A stretch of DNA of 64,000 nucleotides from positions 197,874 through 261,873 of the forward strand of contig CAMBEE010000001.1 in assembly GCA_945865665.1 (NCBI GenBank). The letters run 5' to 3'. Of this stretch, positions 44,237 to 54,182 are shown piece by piece; the stretch's first letter is position 1, and each line of letters begins with the position of its first letter. The notes under the pieces were generated by a model. The model had not been told where the DNA came from, ran no database searches, and saw only the letters and a program-made list of their open reading frames with translations. A program made the position numbers and the translations under genes. The DNA comes from an uncultured Clostridium sp. (GTDB taxonomy: Bacteria > Bacillota > Clostridia > TANB77 > CAG-508).

Positions 44237-45072
44237 TTGCTTTCTCCCTCCTTACTATTTTTAGTAAAGAGCTATATATTTTTCTTTTTTCTGACATTAT
44301 TTTTTTAACTTTAACAATAATTGTATCGCCAGGTAGTGGTGGTATTTCAAGCCATACAGGAAGTGTTGCCATTGTATCTATTCCCTGACCTAATGTTGCA
44401 AATACTCCGATTATCAGAAAATCCAGTAACTTTAGCTAAATATTCTCCTCCTTCAGTAAAACTTTTTCTGATATTTTTATATGGATCTTCCTTTGTTTCT
44501 CTATGAGATATTTTTAATATTCTTTTTTCTGAGTCTATTTCTTTAATCTTTACTTTTATTTTGTCTCCAACTTGATATAAGCTGTTTAAATTTGCAACAT
44601 ATCCATATTCCAAATCTGAAATCTTTAATTTTACATCCATTCCTAAACATTCTGCTATTATGTATTTATTCCAAACTGAAATCACTTTTGCATATACAAC
44701 ATCTCCTGTTTCGTACTTTTTTAGCTGAATACTTTTTATTCTTTCCATTGCCTTTTTTCTTGATGCAACTGCTGTATTAGTCAATTTATCTGATTCCAAA
44801 ATAATAAATTTTATTTCTGAACCAATGAGATTTCTAATATTTTTCTTATCGTCTTTATCCAGTCCAAGCTCTCTTCCTGGTATTAAAACTTTTATATTTT
44901 TAAAGTTTACAACTATACAGTTTATAGTATCTTCATATATTTTCCCATCATCATGTGTTAATTTTACTTTTTCACTTTCTATTGCTATTGCCTTACCTGT
45001 TAAAATTTTATTTTGCTCTTCAGATGTATTAATATTTTGCCATGCTATTTGTTTTTCTAATTCTTCAATCAA
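44229..45072 (-). CDS. Protein with S1 RNA-binding domains, +1 shift at CGG
   Basis: 280 residues when one base is skipped at CGG codon 222. S1-like repeats: ETGDVVYAKVISVWNKYIIAECLGMDVKL and GGEYLAKVTGFSDNGVFATLGQGIDTMATL, the latter restored only in the +1 frame (DNGVFATL is the S1 core). It then runs to GDTIIVKVKKI and stops at 44229, overlapping the next start. S1-domain proteins are regular members of Firmicute conjugation modules near TraG; an RNA- or ssDNA-binding role is likely. Confidence 0.78.
44407..44409 (-). other. CGG +1 recoding site in S1-domain gene
   Basis: Codon 222 CGG, next base A, preceding codon AAT. The glycine made by CGGA is the conserved one in the S1 beta-2 strand (DNGVFATL). 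Confidence 0.75.
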
Positions 45073-46927
45073 TTTGTCTTCCTCCTTCCTTTCAAAAATT
45101 CTTCAAATGTTGGTAATTTCTTTGGTTCTTCTTTTTCTTCAATAGAAACAAGATTATAAGTTGTTTTTGGCTTATAATTTTCTATTGATATTGGATTTAT
45201 ATCTTTACCTAGTCTATATTCCCAATATCTTAATTTCTTGCATTTAAAAGGTTTTTGACCTCTTATAATTACAATTTGTTCATCATTGTTCATTCTTATT
45301 ATTTCATCTGGATTTAATAAATTTCTTTTTACAAGTGATGTTGATTCCATTCCGTAATCTAATTTACCATCAAATTCAGCTTCTTTTCTTATCGAACTAC
45401 TTTCAACTGTTGCAACACCGTAATGTCTCTGAAATATATTGTGCAGTAAGTAAATCGTTTGTTCCCATTATAACTTTAATATCACAGTTTCCAATTAGAC
45501 CTTGCCAAACATCATCCGGATATAAAGCTTTTAGCCCAGCAATATGCTGACATACAATTACAGCTGAAATTGATCTCGAACGAATTGTAGAAAGCTTTTG
45601 TTGGAAATCAGGAATTTGACCAATATTTGCAAACTCATCTAAAAAAATACACAAATGTCTTTTTAATTTTTTATCTTCATTTCTGTCGGCTTGTCTTATT
45701 GTTTTTATAAAAAGGAACGAAAAAAATAAGCTATTTAAAAAGCTCATTGTCATATCCATATCACTCATAATACAATATATAATCATTTTTTTATCATTTA
45801 AATCTGTAAAATCAATATCGTTTCTTTCAGTTATTGATGCTATTTCATTTAATTGGAATATTTGAAGTTTGGTTGCAAGACCTGTAATTGTACTTTGTTT
45901 TATAGTATCTGAAGCCTGTGCATAAATATTATATGCAATTTTTGTTATTCCTTTTGAATGACTAAACACTTCATCAATCTTTTTTATATCTCCAGATGCT
46001 AATATTGAATTCAAATATCTCATATTTTTTTTACTTTCATCTTCTACTTCAAATTTTATATGTAAAAGTAAAGCTTTTAATAAATTTTCTTGTGTATTTT
46101 GCCAAAATTCTTCTCCTTTTTTACCTGCATTTTGTGTTGTACTTACTACAACTTGGGCAAAAACTTGGGCATCTATCTCTTTTTCTATGAATCTAAATAT
46201 ATCTATTCCATCAGAATGTTCTGGATTTACTAAATTAAAAACCTTAACATCATATCCTTCTTTTTCAAAAATTTTACTTGTAACTCCAAATAATTCACCT
46301 TTTGGATCTGTACAAACAACATTTTTTCCTTGTATTGCAAGTGTTTCTAATTCTTTTCTTACATATTCTTTTTCTTGATTTGCAATTTTAAGAGCATTGG
46401 GAATAATATAACTTGTAGATTTACCGAGAGCCTGATGCACCCCATATCATTACATTCCTATTTAATGACTTACAATCATCTGGAAGTGTTATTATTTCAT
46501 CACTATCCAATGTTTTACCTAATAAAATCCCTGGCGTTTTTTCTTCATCACCTAATTTTAGTATTTTCACTTCTTCAGCAGTTGTAAAATTTGCTGTTCC
46601 ATGTGTTCCATTTTTTTGTTTAAAATCAATACCCTCCTTTTCAGTTTTCATTTGTTTCCTAGTAAATAATACATTAAATATAAAAAAAACGAAAATTAGG
46701 GCAATTATGACGCAAATAAGGCATATTATTTTATTGGTACAAACTGTTAATATACAATCATAAAAATTATGGATATCATTTATTACATATTTTTTATAAA
46801 AACATTTTCCAAGTAAGCTTATATATCCATTTATCATTGGTATAAATAATCTTATAAATAAAAATACTATAAGAATATATATTAAAATATTCTTATTTAA
46901 CAACTTCTTTATATCTTTATATTTCAC
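45069..46927 (-). CDS. TraG/VirD4-type coupling ATPase with two +1 shifts at CGG
   Basis: 618 residues in total. Two N-terminal membrane helices (about 12-32 and 68-86). Walker A is WGASGSGKST with its second glycine encoded by CGGT at codon 168; Walker B region LDEFANIG near residues 429-436; TDPKGEL near 206-212. A second CGG (codon 503) again needs +1 before the C-terminal part (GVATVES...LPTFEEFLKG). It couples relaxosome DNA to the secretion channel. In the zero frame it is three useless fragments. Confidence 0.85.
45418..45420 (-). other. CGG +1 recoding site 2 in traG
   Basis: CGG followed by T, preceding codon TTA; +1 gives ETLGVATVESSS and an open frame of 116 further codons. Confidence 0.75.
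46424..46426 (-). other. CGG +1 recoding site 1 in traG (P-loop glycine)
   Basis: Codon 168 CGG, next base T, preceding codon TCT. CGGT stands exactly where the Walker A glycine before KST is required. Confidence 0.8.
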
Positions 46928-47834
46928 AAACTCCTCCTAATAAATTTTTGTCAAATATTTTTATATTGCAGTCGCTACATAATATTTCCTGTAATTTATT
47001 TTTATTTTCTTCTAATGTTAATATGTCAATTTTACGTTTAGTATTTGTATTTTCTTTATAGAACCAGTTAATCTTCTCTATTTTTTCAGTATTTATAAAA
47101 GGCATATATATTATATATGTTCCGTCTTCTAATAAATAGTCAGCTTTATCCCAGTCACTAATTAAAATTTCTTTTTCATATATAAATTCTAATAAATCGT
47201 GAGTGTTTGTTTTTAGTAGTTTTTTTATTATTTCTTTATTTTCAGTTGTATTTTTTATTACATATGTATTTTTCTTTCCAAATGATAAATTAGAATATCT
47301 TTTATTAATTACATCAAAATTTTCAACAAATATTATAATATTATCATAATTTACACTCTTATTTACATCAAATAATAATTGTTTTATATATATATGTTCT
47401 TTTTTATCAGAAATATAATAAGTAAGATATTCTTTATTTTCAATAATAAGCTTTCCAATATACCTTCTTGCTGTTTCAGTGAATTTATCTTTTTCTTTTA
47501 TATCCCAACTAGGAATAAATTTAATAACTGAATCAATACTTAATGTTGCAATACTTGCAATATGTTTTAATCTTTCCATATATGATTCATTTTTAATATT
47601 TTTTATATAATTTGAGCCAACTTCTCCTAAAACTTTTCTTCCTCTTTTATCAATTGTAATATAGCTTTTGTATTTTTTAACATATTCTTTATCTATTAAT
47701 TTATTAACTCTTTGCCTATAATATCTTTTTGTTTTATAAATCAAACTTGCATCTTCTACTTTTAACAATTTGTATTTTGACAAAAATTTTAATACTTCAA
47801 AATCATCTTCACTCATATTATTTTTTTCTTGCAC
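46917..47834 (-). CDS. Replication-relaxation-like winged-helix protein
   Basis: 305 residues. N-terminal winged helix (EVLKFLSKYKLLKVEDASLIYKTKRYYRQRVNKLIDKEYV), then a larger alpha/beta part as in the Replic_Relax family that accompanies TraG genes in plasmids and conjugative elements. The likely start is a GTG six bases after GGAGG; an ATG lies one base earlier but out of frame. It overlaps the TraG start. It may nick, bind the transfer origin, or regulate. Confidence 0.55.
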   Translation of the reverse strand: MQEKNNMSEDDFEVLKFLSKYKLLKVEDASLIYKTKRYYRQRVNKLIDKEYVKKYKSYITIDKRGRKVLGEVGSNYIKNIKNESYMERLKHIASIATLSIDSVIKFIPSWDIKEKDKFTETARRYIGKLIIENKEYLTYYISDKKEHIYIKQLLFDVNKSVNYDNIIIFVENFDVINKRYSNLSFGKKNTYVIKNTTENKEIIKKLLKTNTHDLLEFIYEKEILISDWDKADYLLEDGTYIIYMPFINTEKIEKINWFYKENTNTKRKIDILTLEENKNKLQEILCSDCNIKIFDKNLLGGVCEI

Positions 47835-47990
47835 ATACTTCCTCCTTTTTTTCTGTTCAAGCCACAGTTTTTTCAACGGTGTCTTAAACTATTGAAAAAA
47901 TTGAAAAGTTTTTGTTTGATTTTCAGGCTTTTAAATATCTTTTTTTATAAAAAAATTTTATATGAATTTTTAATAAAAATTTCATAGTTT

Positions 47991-48587
47991 CTAAAACATT
48001 TTTTGTACTTTTTCAATCCAACCTGTTATATATTCTCCATTCATTACAAACACTTCGGTAAAAGGCTTTTTAGTATCATTTTTACCTTGTGCCAAATAAA
48101 ACATATTATTTATGTTGTCATCTTTGATAATATTTTGTAATACCAATGCATCTATAATAGGCTTAACATATTTATTATCTATATCCATATTGCATTGTTT
48201 CTCATGTACTATAATTAGTACAAATGTTAAATTATCTTTAAATAGTCCACTATATTTTTTTACACATTCTGCTGTGCTTATCATAATATTTTTATATGCA
48301 TAATTGCTAATATTTTTAAATTTTGGTAATGTTTCAGGAATATATATCTTCAAAATGTCATTTACTAATGTTGCTTTATATGAATTGTTAATATAATTAA
48401 TTTTTTCGTTTTCATTCATTTTCTCTTTATTATTAATCTTTATTTTATTAAATATTTCATATCTTATTTTTTCTAAATCTCGCAAATACTTTTCAATATC
48501 TTTATTTTCTAATATATCTTTGTTATTTATTATAAAATCTGTCTGTTTCTTTAGTTGCTCTAATTCTGGTAATATAATTTGTTGCAC
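47991..48587 (-). CDS. RusA-like protein with N-terminal coiled coil
   Basis: 198 residues. Residues 1-70 helical; the C-terminal half carries the RusA Holliday-junction resolvase pattern: MDIDNKYVKPIIDAL (D-x-D-N...K...DAL) and IIKDDNIN (paired acids). RusA nucleases cut branched DNA; here it would resolve recombination or replication intermediates. AAGGAGGAAAAAG site. Family match is by motif only. Confidence 0.6.
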   Translation of the reverse strand: MQQIILPELEQLKKQTDFIINNKDILENKDIEKYLRDLEKIRYEIFNKIKINNKEKMNENEKINYINNSYKATLVNDILKIYIPETLPKFKNISNYAYKNIMISTAECVKKYSGLFKDNLTFVLIIVHEKQCNMDIDNKYVKPIIDALVLQNIIKDDNINNMFYLAQGKNDTKKPFTEVFVMNGEYITGWIEKVQKMF

Positions 48588-48668
48588 TTTTTCCTCCTTG
48601 TTTTTTATAATTTAATTTAAAAGAAGATACAAAAAGTATTTTCTTAATGTACCTTCCTTTATAAATTT

Positions 48669-48929
48669 CTAATCATTTTCTGTTTTATCATATTTATCTG
48701 ATATTAATTGTAGTATTTGTTCTCTTGTCTTGTTATCTATAGGATATGTACTATTTCTTCTGGTCTTTTTCATCTTTGGATTTAATGGCATATAAATATA
48801 TCTTCCTTTTTCTCCATCGTGTAATTCAATTCCATCTATTATTAATGAATTTTGTATTAGAATACTTGCATATCCTAAAAAATTCCCTTTATTTATTTTT
48901 TTTATTCTAACTTCATTTATTTCTAACAT
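48669..48929 (-). CDS. spoVG: SpoVG-family RNA/DNA-binding protein
   Basis: 86 residues matching SpoVG: MLEINEVRIKKINKGNFLGYASILIQNSLIIDGIEL, GRYIYMP and HPI-like YPIDNKTREQI. Site AGAAGGAGGAAATT. SpoVG is a broad regulator that binds nucleic acids; this copy sits between conjugation genes, so is probably an element-borne paralogue acting on the element. Confidence 0.85.
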   Translation of the reverse strand: MLEINEVRIKKINKGNFLGYASILIQNSLIIDGIELHDGEKGRYIYMPLNPKMKKTRRNSTYPIDNKTREQILQLISDKYDKTEND

Positions 48930-48944
48930 ATAAATTTCCTCCTT

Positions 48945-51518
48945 CTAATAATCTAACCCCGTTTTTGGTAGTTCTTTATCTTTTGCAGGTGTTTTTGTAT
49001 AAACAACTGTATGAGCATCATCCTTTGCTTCTAGTTTTGTATTTTGATATGTTGCTGTTACATAAGTTCTATTTACAAAAATTTTATTATTTTGAACATT
49101 ATCATTTACCTTTGCTAATAACTTTGGTGCTTCTACTTGTGTAAATCCTTGTTTTACTTTTCCAAAGCAAATTCTATACTCTTTTACATATTCACTATCT
49201 TCAAGTCCTAATGATGTAAAATCAATAGTATTATTTTTAGTTGTACTATATTCTCCAATATCTTTCCAATTTGTATTTTTATTTGTTATATATTGAACTT
49301 TATATGTAAGTTCTTCATTCCATGTTCCTGTTTGTAAGCTTTGAGCTGTTACTTGTCTTGGCAATTTATCTCCCCATATAAAATTATTTACATCTGTATT
49401 TGAGAAGTTACCTATTTTATTAAAATCATAAGTAATTATCTCTCCTTTTTGAGCTTCTGTTGGACCTTCTTTTTCAACATCAACAACTAAATTTACATTA
49501 TCATTTTTAATTTCTAATTCTATTGTTTGTCCATTTCTCTCAAATTTGAATTCAACTAAATCTGTATTTATTACATAATATGGATCAGTTGAAATTTCTT
49601 TTAAATAATATGTTTTACCTGTTTCTAGATATTTATATATGAAGTCTTGGTTACTTTTTACATTTAAAGTATCAATATATTTTTGGTTTTCATCTAATAA
49701 TTCAAATGTAGCATTGATTTTTGTTCCTGCATCTAAATTAGTGTACTGATTATATTCTTTAGTTACCTTTTTAATTTTTAAAATATTTTCATAAACTTTA
49801 ACTGGTACATCATCTTTATCTTCCACTTTAGCTTTTAAATATGTTCCATTAACTTTAACGTTATTTATAAATTTAGATTTATCTAAAAGACCTTCTTCAA
49901 CTTTTGTTACAACTTTCATTTTTGAATTATTTGAAAATCCAATCTTTACTGTTCCAAAATTCAAACTATAAGATGTTATATATTCTCCATTTTCTAATTT
50001 AATATTTGTAAAATCAATTTTATTGTTTGTTTTTGTACTTAATCTTTCTTGTAATTTTATATTAGATTTTTTATTTGTATTATAGGTTATAGAATATTTT
50101 AAATCTTCATTATATGTTCCAGTCTCTAAATTTTGTATTCTTACTTCTTTTGGTAAATCATCAGTCAATGTAAATTCATTTAGCTTAACATTTGATAAAT
50201 TTTTTATATTATCTATTTCATAATTTACAATTTCTTTTCCTTGTGCTTCATTTTTATCTGCATCTTTATCAACATTTACTTTTATATCAACAGGTGTATT
50301 TTCTACTGTCACTTCCTTTTTATCACCATCAAAATCAAGTTTTACTTCAAATTCAGTATCTTTTCCCTTTAAATAATAATCTGGTGCTAATTTTTCAGAG
50401 ATAATATATTCTCCTAAACTTAATCCTGATAATTTAAATTTTCCATATTCATCTGTTGTCATTTCTTTTACAAATTTTCCATCTTTTGATTTTACTGTAA
50501 ACACAGCACCTTTTAATCCTGTTCCTTTTTTATCACCTGTAATTGTACTATCTACACTCGTTACTTTTGTAAGTTCAATATTTCCTGTTGGATTATAACT
50601 CATACTACCTCTTGCATTACTTAAAACAAATGGGTCTGCTGTTAATACATAGTTTTGTAAATTTGAGTTAGGAGCTTTTCCAAAAAGAATTGGAAATGTT
50701 TCAGCTTGTCCACTAATACTAAATTGAATATTTATTTCACTTTTAATATTTTTTCTAGGTACTAATACTTTAAAATATTCTCCTTTATTAAATGTTGTTT
50801 TAGAATTATTATTTTCGTCAGTTACTTTTGTTCCTTCTGGTGCTGATTGACCATTTAATATAACTTTTATATCTTTCATATTTACTTGTGAATTTACTAC
50901 AAAGGTTTGAGAAACATAGTTTTTATCTTTATTATCCACTCCTGCATTTGTTATTGCATTAGTTGTTATAACAGGATCTTGATAAGTTTGTGTTCCATTT
51001 CTACCTATATTTGCAAGTTCTCTTACCTTATTTGCCATTCTGTTTCCAACTTCAGTTGCTCCAAAATATCTGCTTGTATCTCTTCCATCTAACACACTAT
51101 AAACAGCTTGCTTTGTTACAGCAAATGCTTGATAATCATTATCTAGTCCCATTTCAGCTGCTGATTTATAAGGGAACCCATTTAGTAACACTCTCCAAAC
51201 TGCTTGATTATTTGCAACTTGACTCATATCTTGTACTTCTACTCCATATGAATCATTATCATCTACACCATGTAAATTAACATTTAGACAATATGCTGGA
51301 TATTGTTTTCCATTTTCATTATATACAACATAATGTGTTAAAACTACAACTGTTACTCCTTGAGAATTTGTGTATTTTAAATCATTACCACATTCTCCTA
51401 ATGAAACTAAATCTTTCGTTTCTCCAACTTGTGCTGCAAACACACCTCCAAATTGGCTTACTATCATAAATAATAATAAAATTGAACTCATTATTTTCTG
51501 ACTAATTTTTCTTTTCAT
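48945..51518 (-). CDS. Thioester-domain adhesin with Cna-B repeats and tail-less LPKTG
   Basis: 857 residues. Signal peptide 1-29 (GVFAAQ). A thioester domain follows with predicted Cys77-Gln137 bond (AYCLN ... TKQAVY), then SpaA/Cna-B modules (GAVFTVKSKDGKF...LGEYIISEKLAPDYYLKG) and two isopeptide-type repeats. It ends LPKTGLDY: the sortase motif lacks the usual hydrophobic helix and basic tail. Secreted and probably covalently binding surfaces or partner cells during mating; how it is anchored is unclear. Confidence 0.85.
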   Translation of the reverse strand: MKRKISQKIMSSILLLFMIVSQFGGVFAAQVGETKDLVSLGECGNDLKYTNSQGVTVVVLTHYVVYNENGKQYPAYCLNVNLHGVDDNDSYGVEVQDMSQVANNQAVWRVLLNGFPYKSAAEMGLDNDYQAFAVTKQAVYSVLDGRDTSRYFGATEVGNRMANKVRELANIGRNGTQTYQDPVITTNAITNAGVDNKDKNYVSQTFVVNSQVNMKDIKVILNGQSAPEGTKVTDENNNSKTTFNKGEYFKVLVPRKNIKSEINIQFSISGQAETFPILFGKAPNSNLQNYVLTADPFVLSNARGSMSYNPTGNIELTKVTSVDSTITGDKKGTGLKGAVFTVKSKDGKFVKEMTTDEYGKFKLSGLSLGEYIISEKLAPDYYLKGKDTEFEVKLDFDGDKKEVTVENTPVDIKVNVDKDADKNEAQGKEIVNYEIDNIKNLSNVKLNEFTLTDDLPKEVRIQNLETGTYNEDLKYSITYNTNKKSNIKLQERLSTKTNNKIDFTNIKLENGEYITSYSLNFGTVKIGFSNNSKMKVVTKVEEGLLDKSKFINNVKVNGTYLKAKVEDKDDVPVKVYENILKIKKVTKEYNQYTNLDAGTKINATFELLDENQKYIDTLNVKSNQDFIYKYLETGKTYYLKEISTDPYYVINTDLVEFKFERNGQTIELEIKNDNVNLVVDVEKEGPTEAQKGEIITYDFNKIGNFSNTDVNNFIWGDKLPRQVTAQSLQTGTWNEELTYKVQYITNKNTNWKDIGEYSTTKNNTIDFTSLGLEDSEYVKEYRICFGKVKQGFTQVEAPKLLAKVNDNVQNNKIFVNRTYVTATYQNTKLEAKDDAHTVVYTKTPAKDKELPKTGLDY

Positions 51519-51545
51519 ATCTTTTTATTTCTCCTTCCATAATAA

Positions 51546-51577
51546 AAAAGCATAGCAAAGTAGCTAATGCCTTTTTA
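51546..51577 (-). terminator. Terminator between adhesin and next gene
   Basis: Minus strand: GGCATTAGC-TACTTT-GCTATGC then TTTTTT. Confidence 0.65.
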
Positions 51578-51590
51578 TAAATTTATAATA

Positions 51591-52356
51591 TTATTCTATA
51601 TCTATATAATATCTAGTTTCTGTTGCAAATCCTGTTTTTTTATAATCAACAGCATATACTAAAAATGTAACAGGAAATACATTTAAACCCTTTCCTTCAA
51701 CTTGCTTATAATTATATGGGAACATATAATTTTGTCCAAGTAGGCTTCTACTAACCTTTATACTGTATAATTTTTTTCATCTGTTCCCCATAAATCAGGG
51801 TTTTTCTTTGCTATTTCATTAATATCATTTATTAACTTTTTAGTTGCAGTATCATTATAGATATATTCTTCTGTAATTTTTCTTCTTTATTTTTTTCTTC
51901 AGTATTATTAGATTGTGTCTTTTGTATTTCTTCAGTTTTTACTTTTTCCTGTGTTTCTTTATTATTTATAGGAGTATCTTTTGTTCCTACATTACTTTCT
52001 GGTTTTTGCTCTTTCTTTGTTTGCACAACCTGATTTTTATTTCCTTCATTTTTAGAATTATCAATTTGTTCTACAGTTTTTTCATTTTTAGATTCATTTT
52101 CCTTAATATTAACTCTTTGTTCTACATTATTTTCTTGTTGATTGTTTTCTAATTTTTCTTGAATATTTTCTTGTACCTCAGTATTTTCTTTGACCTCTTT
52201 AATTATAGTATTAGCAACTTGATTTTCATCTTTACTTGTTTCTTCTACTATATTCTCCTCTACACTATTGTCATTTTTAAAATGCTGAATCTCTTTTGTT
52301 CCACCAATTAATAATATAACAGCTGAAATAATACTAATAAATATTTTTTTATACAT
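51591..52356 (-). CDS. Secreted low-complexity protein, two poly-A frame breaks
   Basis: Starts at 52356 with a signal/anchor helix (1-22) and a long E/N/K/Q-rich linker. The zero frame ends at 51832. Adding one A at the AAAAA run near 51880 and one A at the A7 run near 51776 joins it to a C-terminal domain (KKLINDINEIAKKNPDLWG; QNYMFPYNYKQVEGKGLNVFPVTFLVYAVDY) ending at 51591, 255 residues in all. No CGG is involved, so these breaks are homopolymer slippage, assembly error or real decay. Confidence 0.5.
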
Positions 52357-52430
52357 ATAAATTCCTCCTTAAATTTTATTTTTTTAAGTATAAAATTTAT
52401 ATATATTAATTTTCAACTTGAGAAAAAATT

Positions 52431-53024
52431 TTAATTGATTTTTTCTTCTGCAATTACACATAATCTTTTTTCAGGCTGGTTTGTAATGCAGGTAACCAAA
52501 GTAATTGTATTTTTATCTTTTGTTTTGTTTTCAGTTATCGACCAATCCGTATTTTCGATTTCTTTTGTTTGGATTACTTGATAACTTCTTTCCCCTAATT
52601 TTGTCTTATATATTATTTTATCTCCGTTTACTAATTCATTAATTCTGTCAAAATAGTGCTTAACAGAATCTCCTCTATTATGGGATGCTAAGCAAACATT
52701 TCCGTCCCATATACTGCTATTATTGAAATGTCCTATACTATTTGCAAGAATTTCTTGTTCTATGCCTTCTTTAATTGGTGCTGAAAGTTCTAATTTTGGA
52801 ATTTCTAATATTCCTATAACTTCATTTTCATCTTGCAAATCTATATCATCATCTGAATCAACTGTAATATCTTGAAGTACATTATTAACCATAATTAAAT
52901 TATCATTATTGTCTTTTTTATTTTCATTACTAATTGTAGTAACAACAGTTGATATTACTGTTGATAAAAATATAATTCCAATCATACTACTTAAAATTAT
53001 TATTTTAATTTTATTTTTTTCCAT
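52431..53024 (-). CDS. srtD: Sortase (class D-like transpeptidase)
   Basis: 197 residues. N-terminal membrane helix (about 6-30), sortase fold from about 70: GILEIPKLELSAPI, catalytic H115 (SHNRG), C179 (TLVTCI) and R187. It cleaves LPxTG and joins the Thr to an amine; the TED adhesin two genes downstream ends in LPKTG and is the expected substrate. It overlaps the 53011 gene. Confidence 0.92.
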   Translation of the reverse strand: MEKNKIKIIILSSMIGIIFLSTVISTVVTTISNENKKDNNDNLIMVNNVLQDITVDSDDDIDLQDENEVIGILEIPKLELSAPIKEGIEQEILANSIGHFNNSSIWDGNVCLASHNRGDSVKHYFDRINELVNGDKIIYKTKLGERSYQVIQTKEIENTDWSITENKTKDKNTITLVTCITNQPEKRLCVIAEEKIN

Positions 53025-53427
53025 TATTGAAATCCTTTCTTATTTTTTTCTTTATTTGAATATTAAATAGTTTTCTATATATTTTAGATATATCAGCAAA
53101 TGTTTTAGGATTATCTAATATATCTTTTATTTGACTTGGATAAAAATTACCAAATATCAAATCATATATTCCATTTTCTAATGCAATTTTTGTATTTTCA
53201 TCTTTTTCATTATTTAATAGTAAAATTACTCTTATGTTTTTACTTCTTAATAAATACAAATATTCTCTAAAATCTTTTTCTATTGCACTACCAGCTAAAA
53301 TAACAGTTTGATTTATAAATTTATCATCTTCAACAATAAAATCTGCATAGCTTACAACCATAGAACCTTTTATTTCAGCTTCTAGTATTTTATCAATTTC
53401 ATTACTTCCTGTAAAAATAACTACCAT
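53011..53427 (-). CDS. Receiver-like Rossmann-fold protein, unknown
   Basis: 138 residues with alternating strands and helices (MVVIFTGSNEIDKIL; NIRVILLLNNEKDENTKIALENGIYDLIFG), similar to pseudo-receiver domains of CpaE-like assembly proteins but without a phosphorylatable Asp motif. It overlaps the M23 gene and sortase gene, so belongs to the conjugation operon. Confidence 0.55.
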   Translation of the reverse strand: MVVIFTGSNEIDKILEAEIKGSMVVSYADFIVEDDKFINQTVILAGSAIEKDFREYLYLLRSKNIRVILLLNNEKDENTKIALENGIYDLIFGNFYPSQIKDILDNPKTFADISKIYRKLFNIQIKKKIRKDFNNGKK

Positions 53428-54182
53428 TATGCTTTATCTCCTCCCTTTAAAATTATCAATGGATTTATTGTTTGTCCATCTTTTTTAACGGTAAAATGAC
53501 AGTGACAACCTGTTGTTGCTCCATTTGTTGGTCTTCCATTTGCATCTTTGTATGGATTATTCGGAACATTATATACATTTTTAGGTCCAACTTTTCCTAT
53601 TACTTGTCCTTTTTTTACTTCATCTCCAACTTTTACAATAAAATTTGGATCACTATGGCAATACGAAAATGAATATTCTCCTGATTCAATAGTTATTGTA
53701 AATCCTCCTGCACCACCCCAAGCTGTTTTTGTTACTTTTCCATCCGCAATTGCAATTATTTTTGTTCCTTCTGGTGCTCCTATATCTATGCCACTATGAA
53801 ATGTTGATGCCCCTGATGTTGGAGCTGTTCTTTTACCATATCCACTTGTTATATCTTTAAAGCTTTTTCCAACAACGGGAAATTCTGCATCTTCTACTAT
53901 TTTATTACTATTAAACATTCCATCTATAAAGTCGCCAACACTATCAAAAAATGATTGACTATCTTCTTCTGTGTATTCTTTGGTTGTATAATATTTAATT
54001 TCACTTTTTATATTGCTTTTTTCTTCGTTTTTTATTCCTATGTAGAATATATCTGTTATATAACTAACCAAAAGCAATATGATTAAAATAAAAAATATGG
54101 GAATCGCTAATTTACTTAATAATATTAATAATCCTTTTTTTATTTTTTTCTTTATTTCTTTATTTAACTTTTCTTCAATCAT
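53427..54182 (-). CDS. Membrane-anchored M23-family peptidoglycan endopeptidase
   Basis: 251 residues. One membrane helix about 20-46, then LytM/M23: HSGIDIGAPEGTKIIA (first zinc ligands H,D), SYCHSDPN and GCHCHF. It opens the wall for the mating channel, the role of VirB1-like hydrolases in Gram-positive conjugation. Its stop/start overlaps the neighbours. Confidence 0.92.
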   Translation of the reverse strand: MIEEKLNKEIKKKIKKGLLILLSKLAIPIFFILIILLLVSYITDIFYIGIKNEEKSNIKSEIKYYTTKEYTEEDSQSFFDSVGDFIDGMFNSNKIVEDAEFPVVGKSFKDITSGYGKRTAPTSGASTFHSGIDIGAPEGTKIIAIADGKVTKTAWGGAGGFTITIESGEYSFSYCHSDPNFIVKVGDEVKKGQVIGKVGPKNVYNVPNNPYKDANGRPTNGATTGCHCHFTVKKDGQTINPLIILKGGDKA

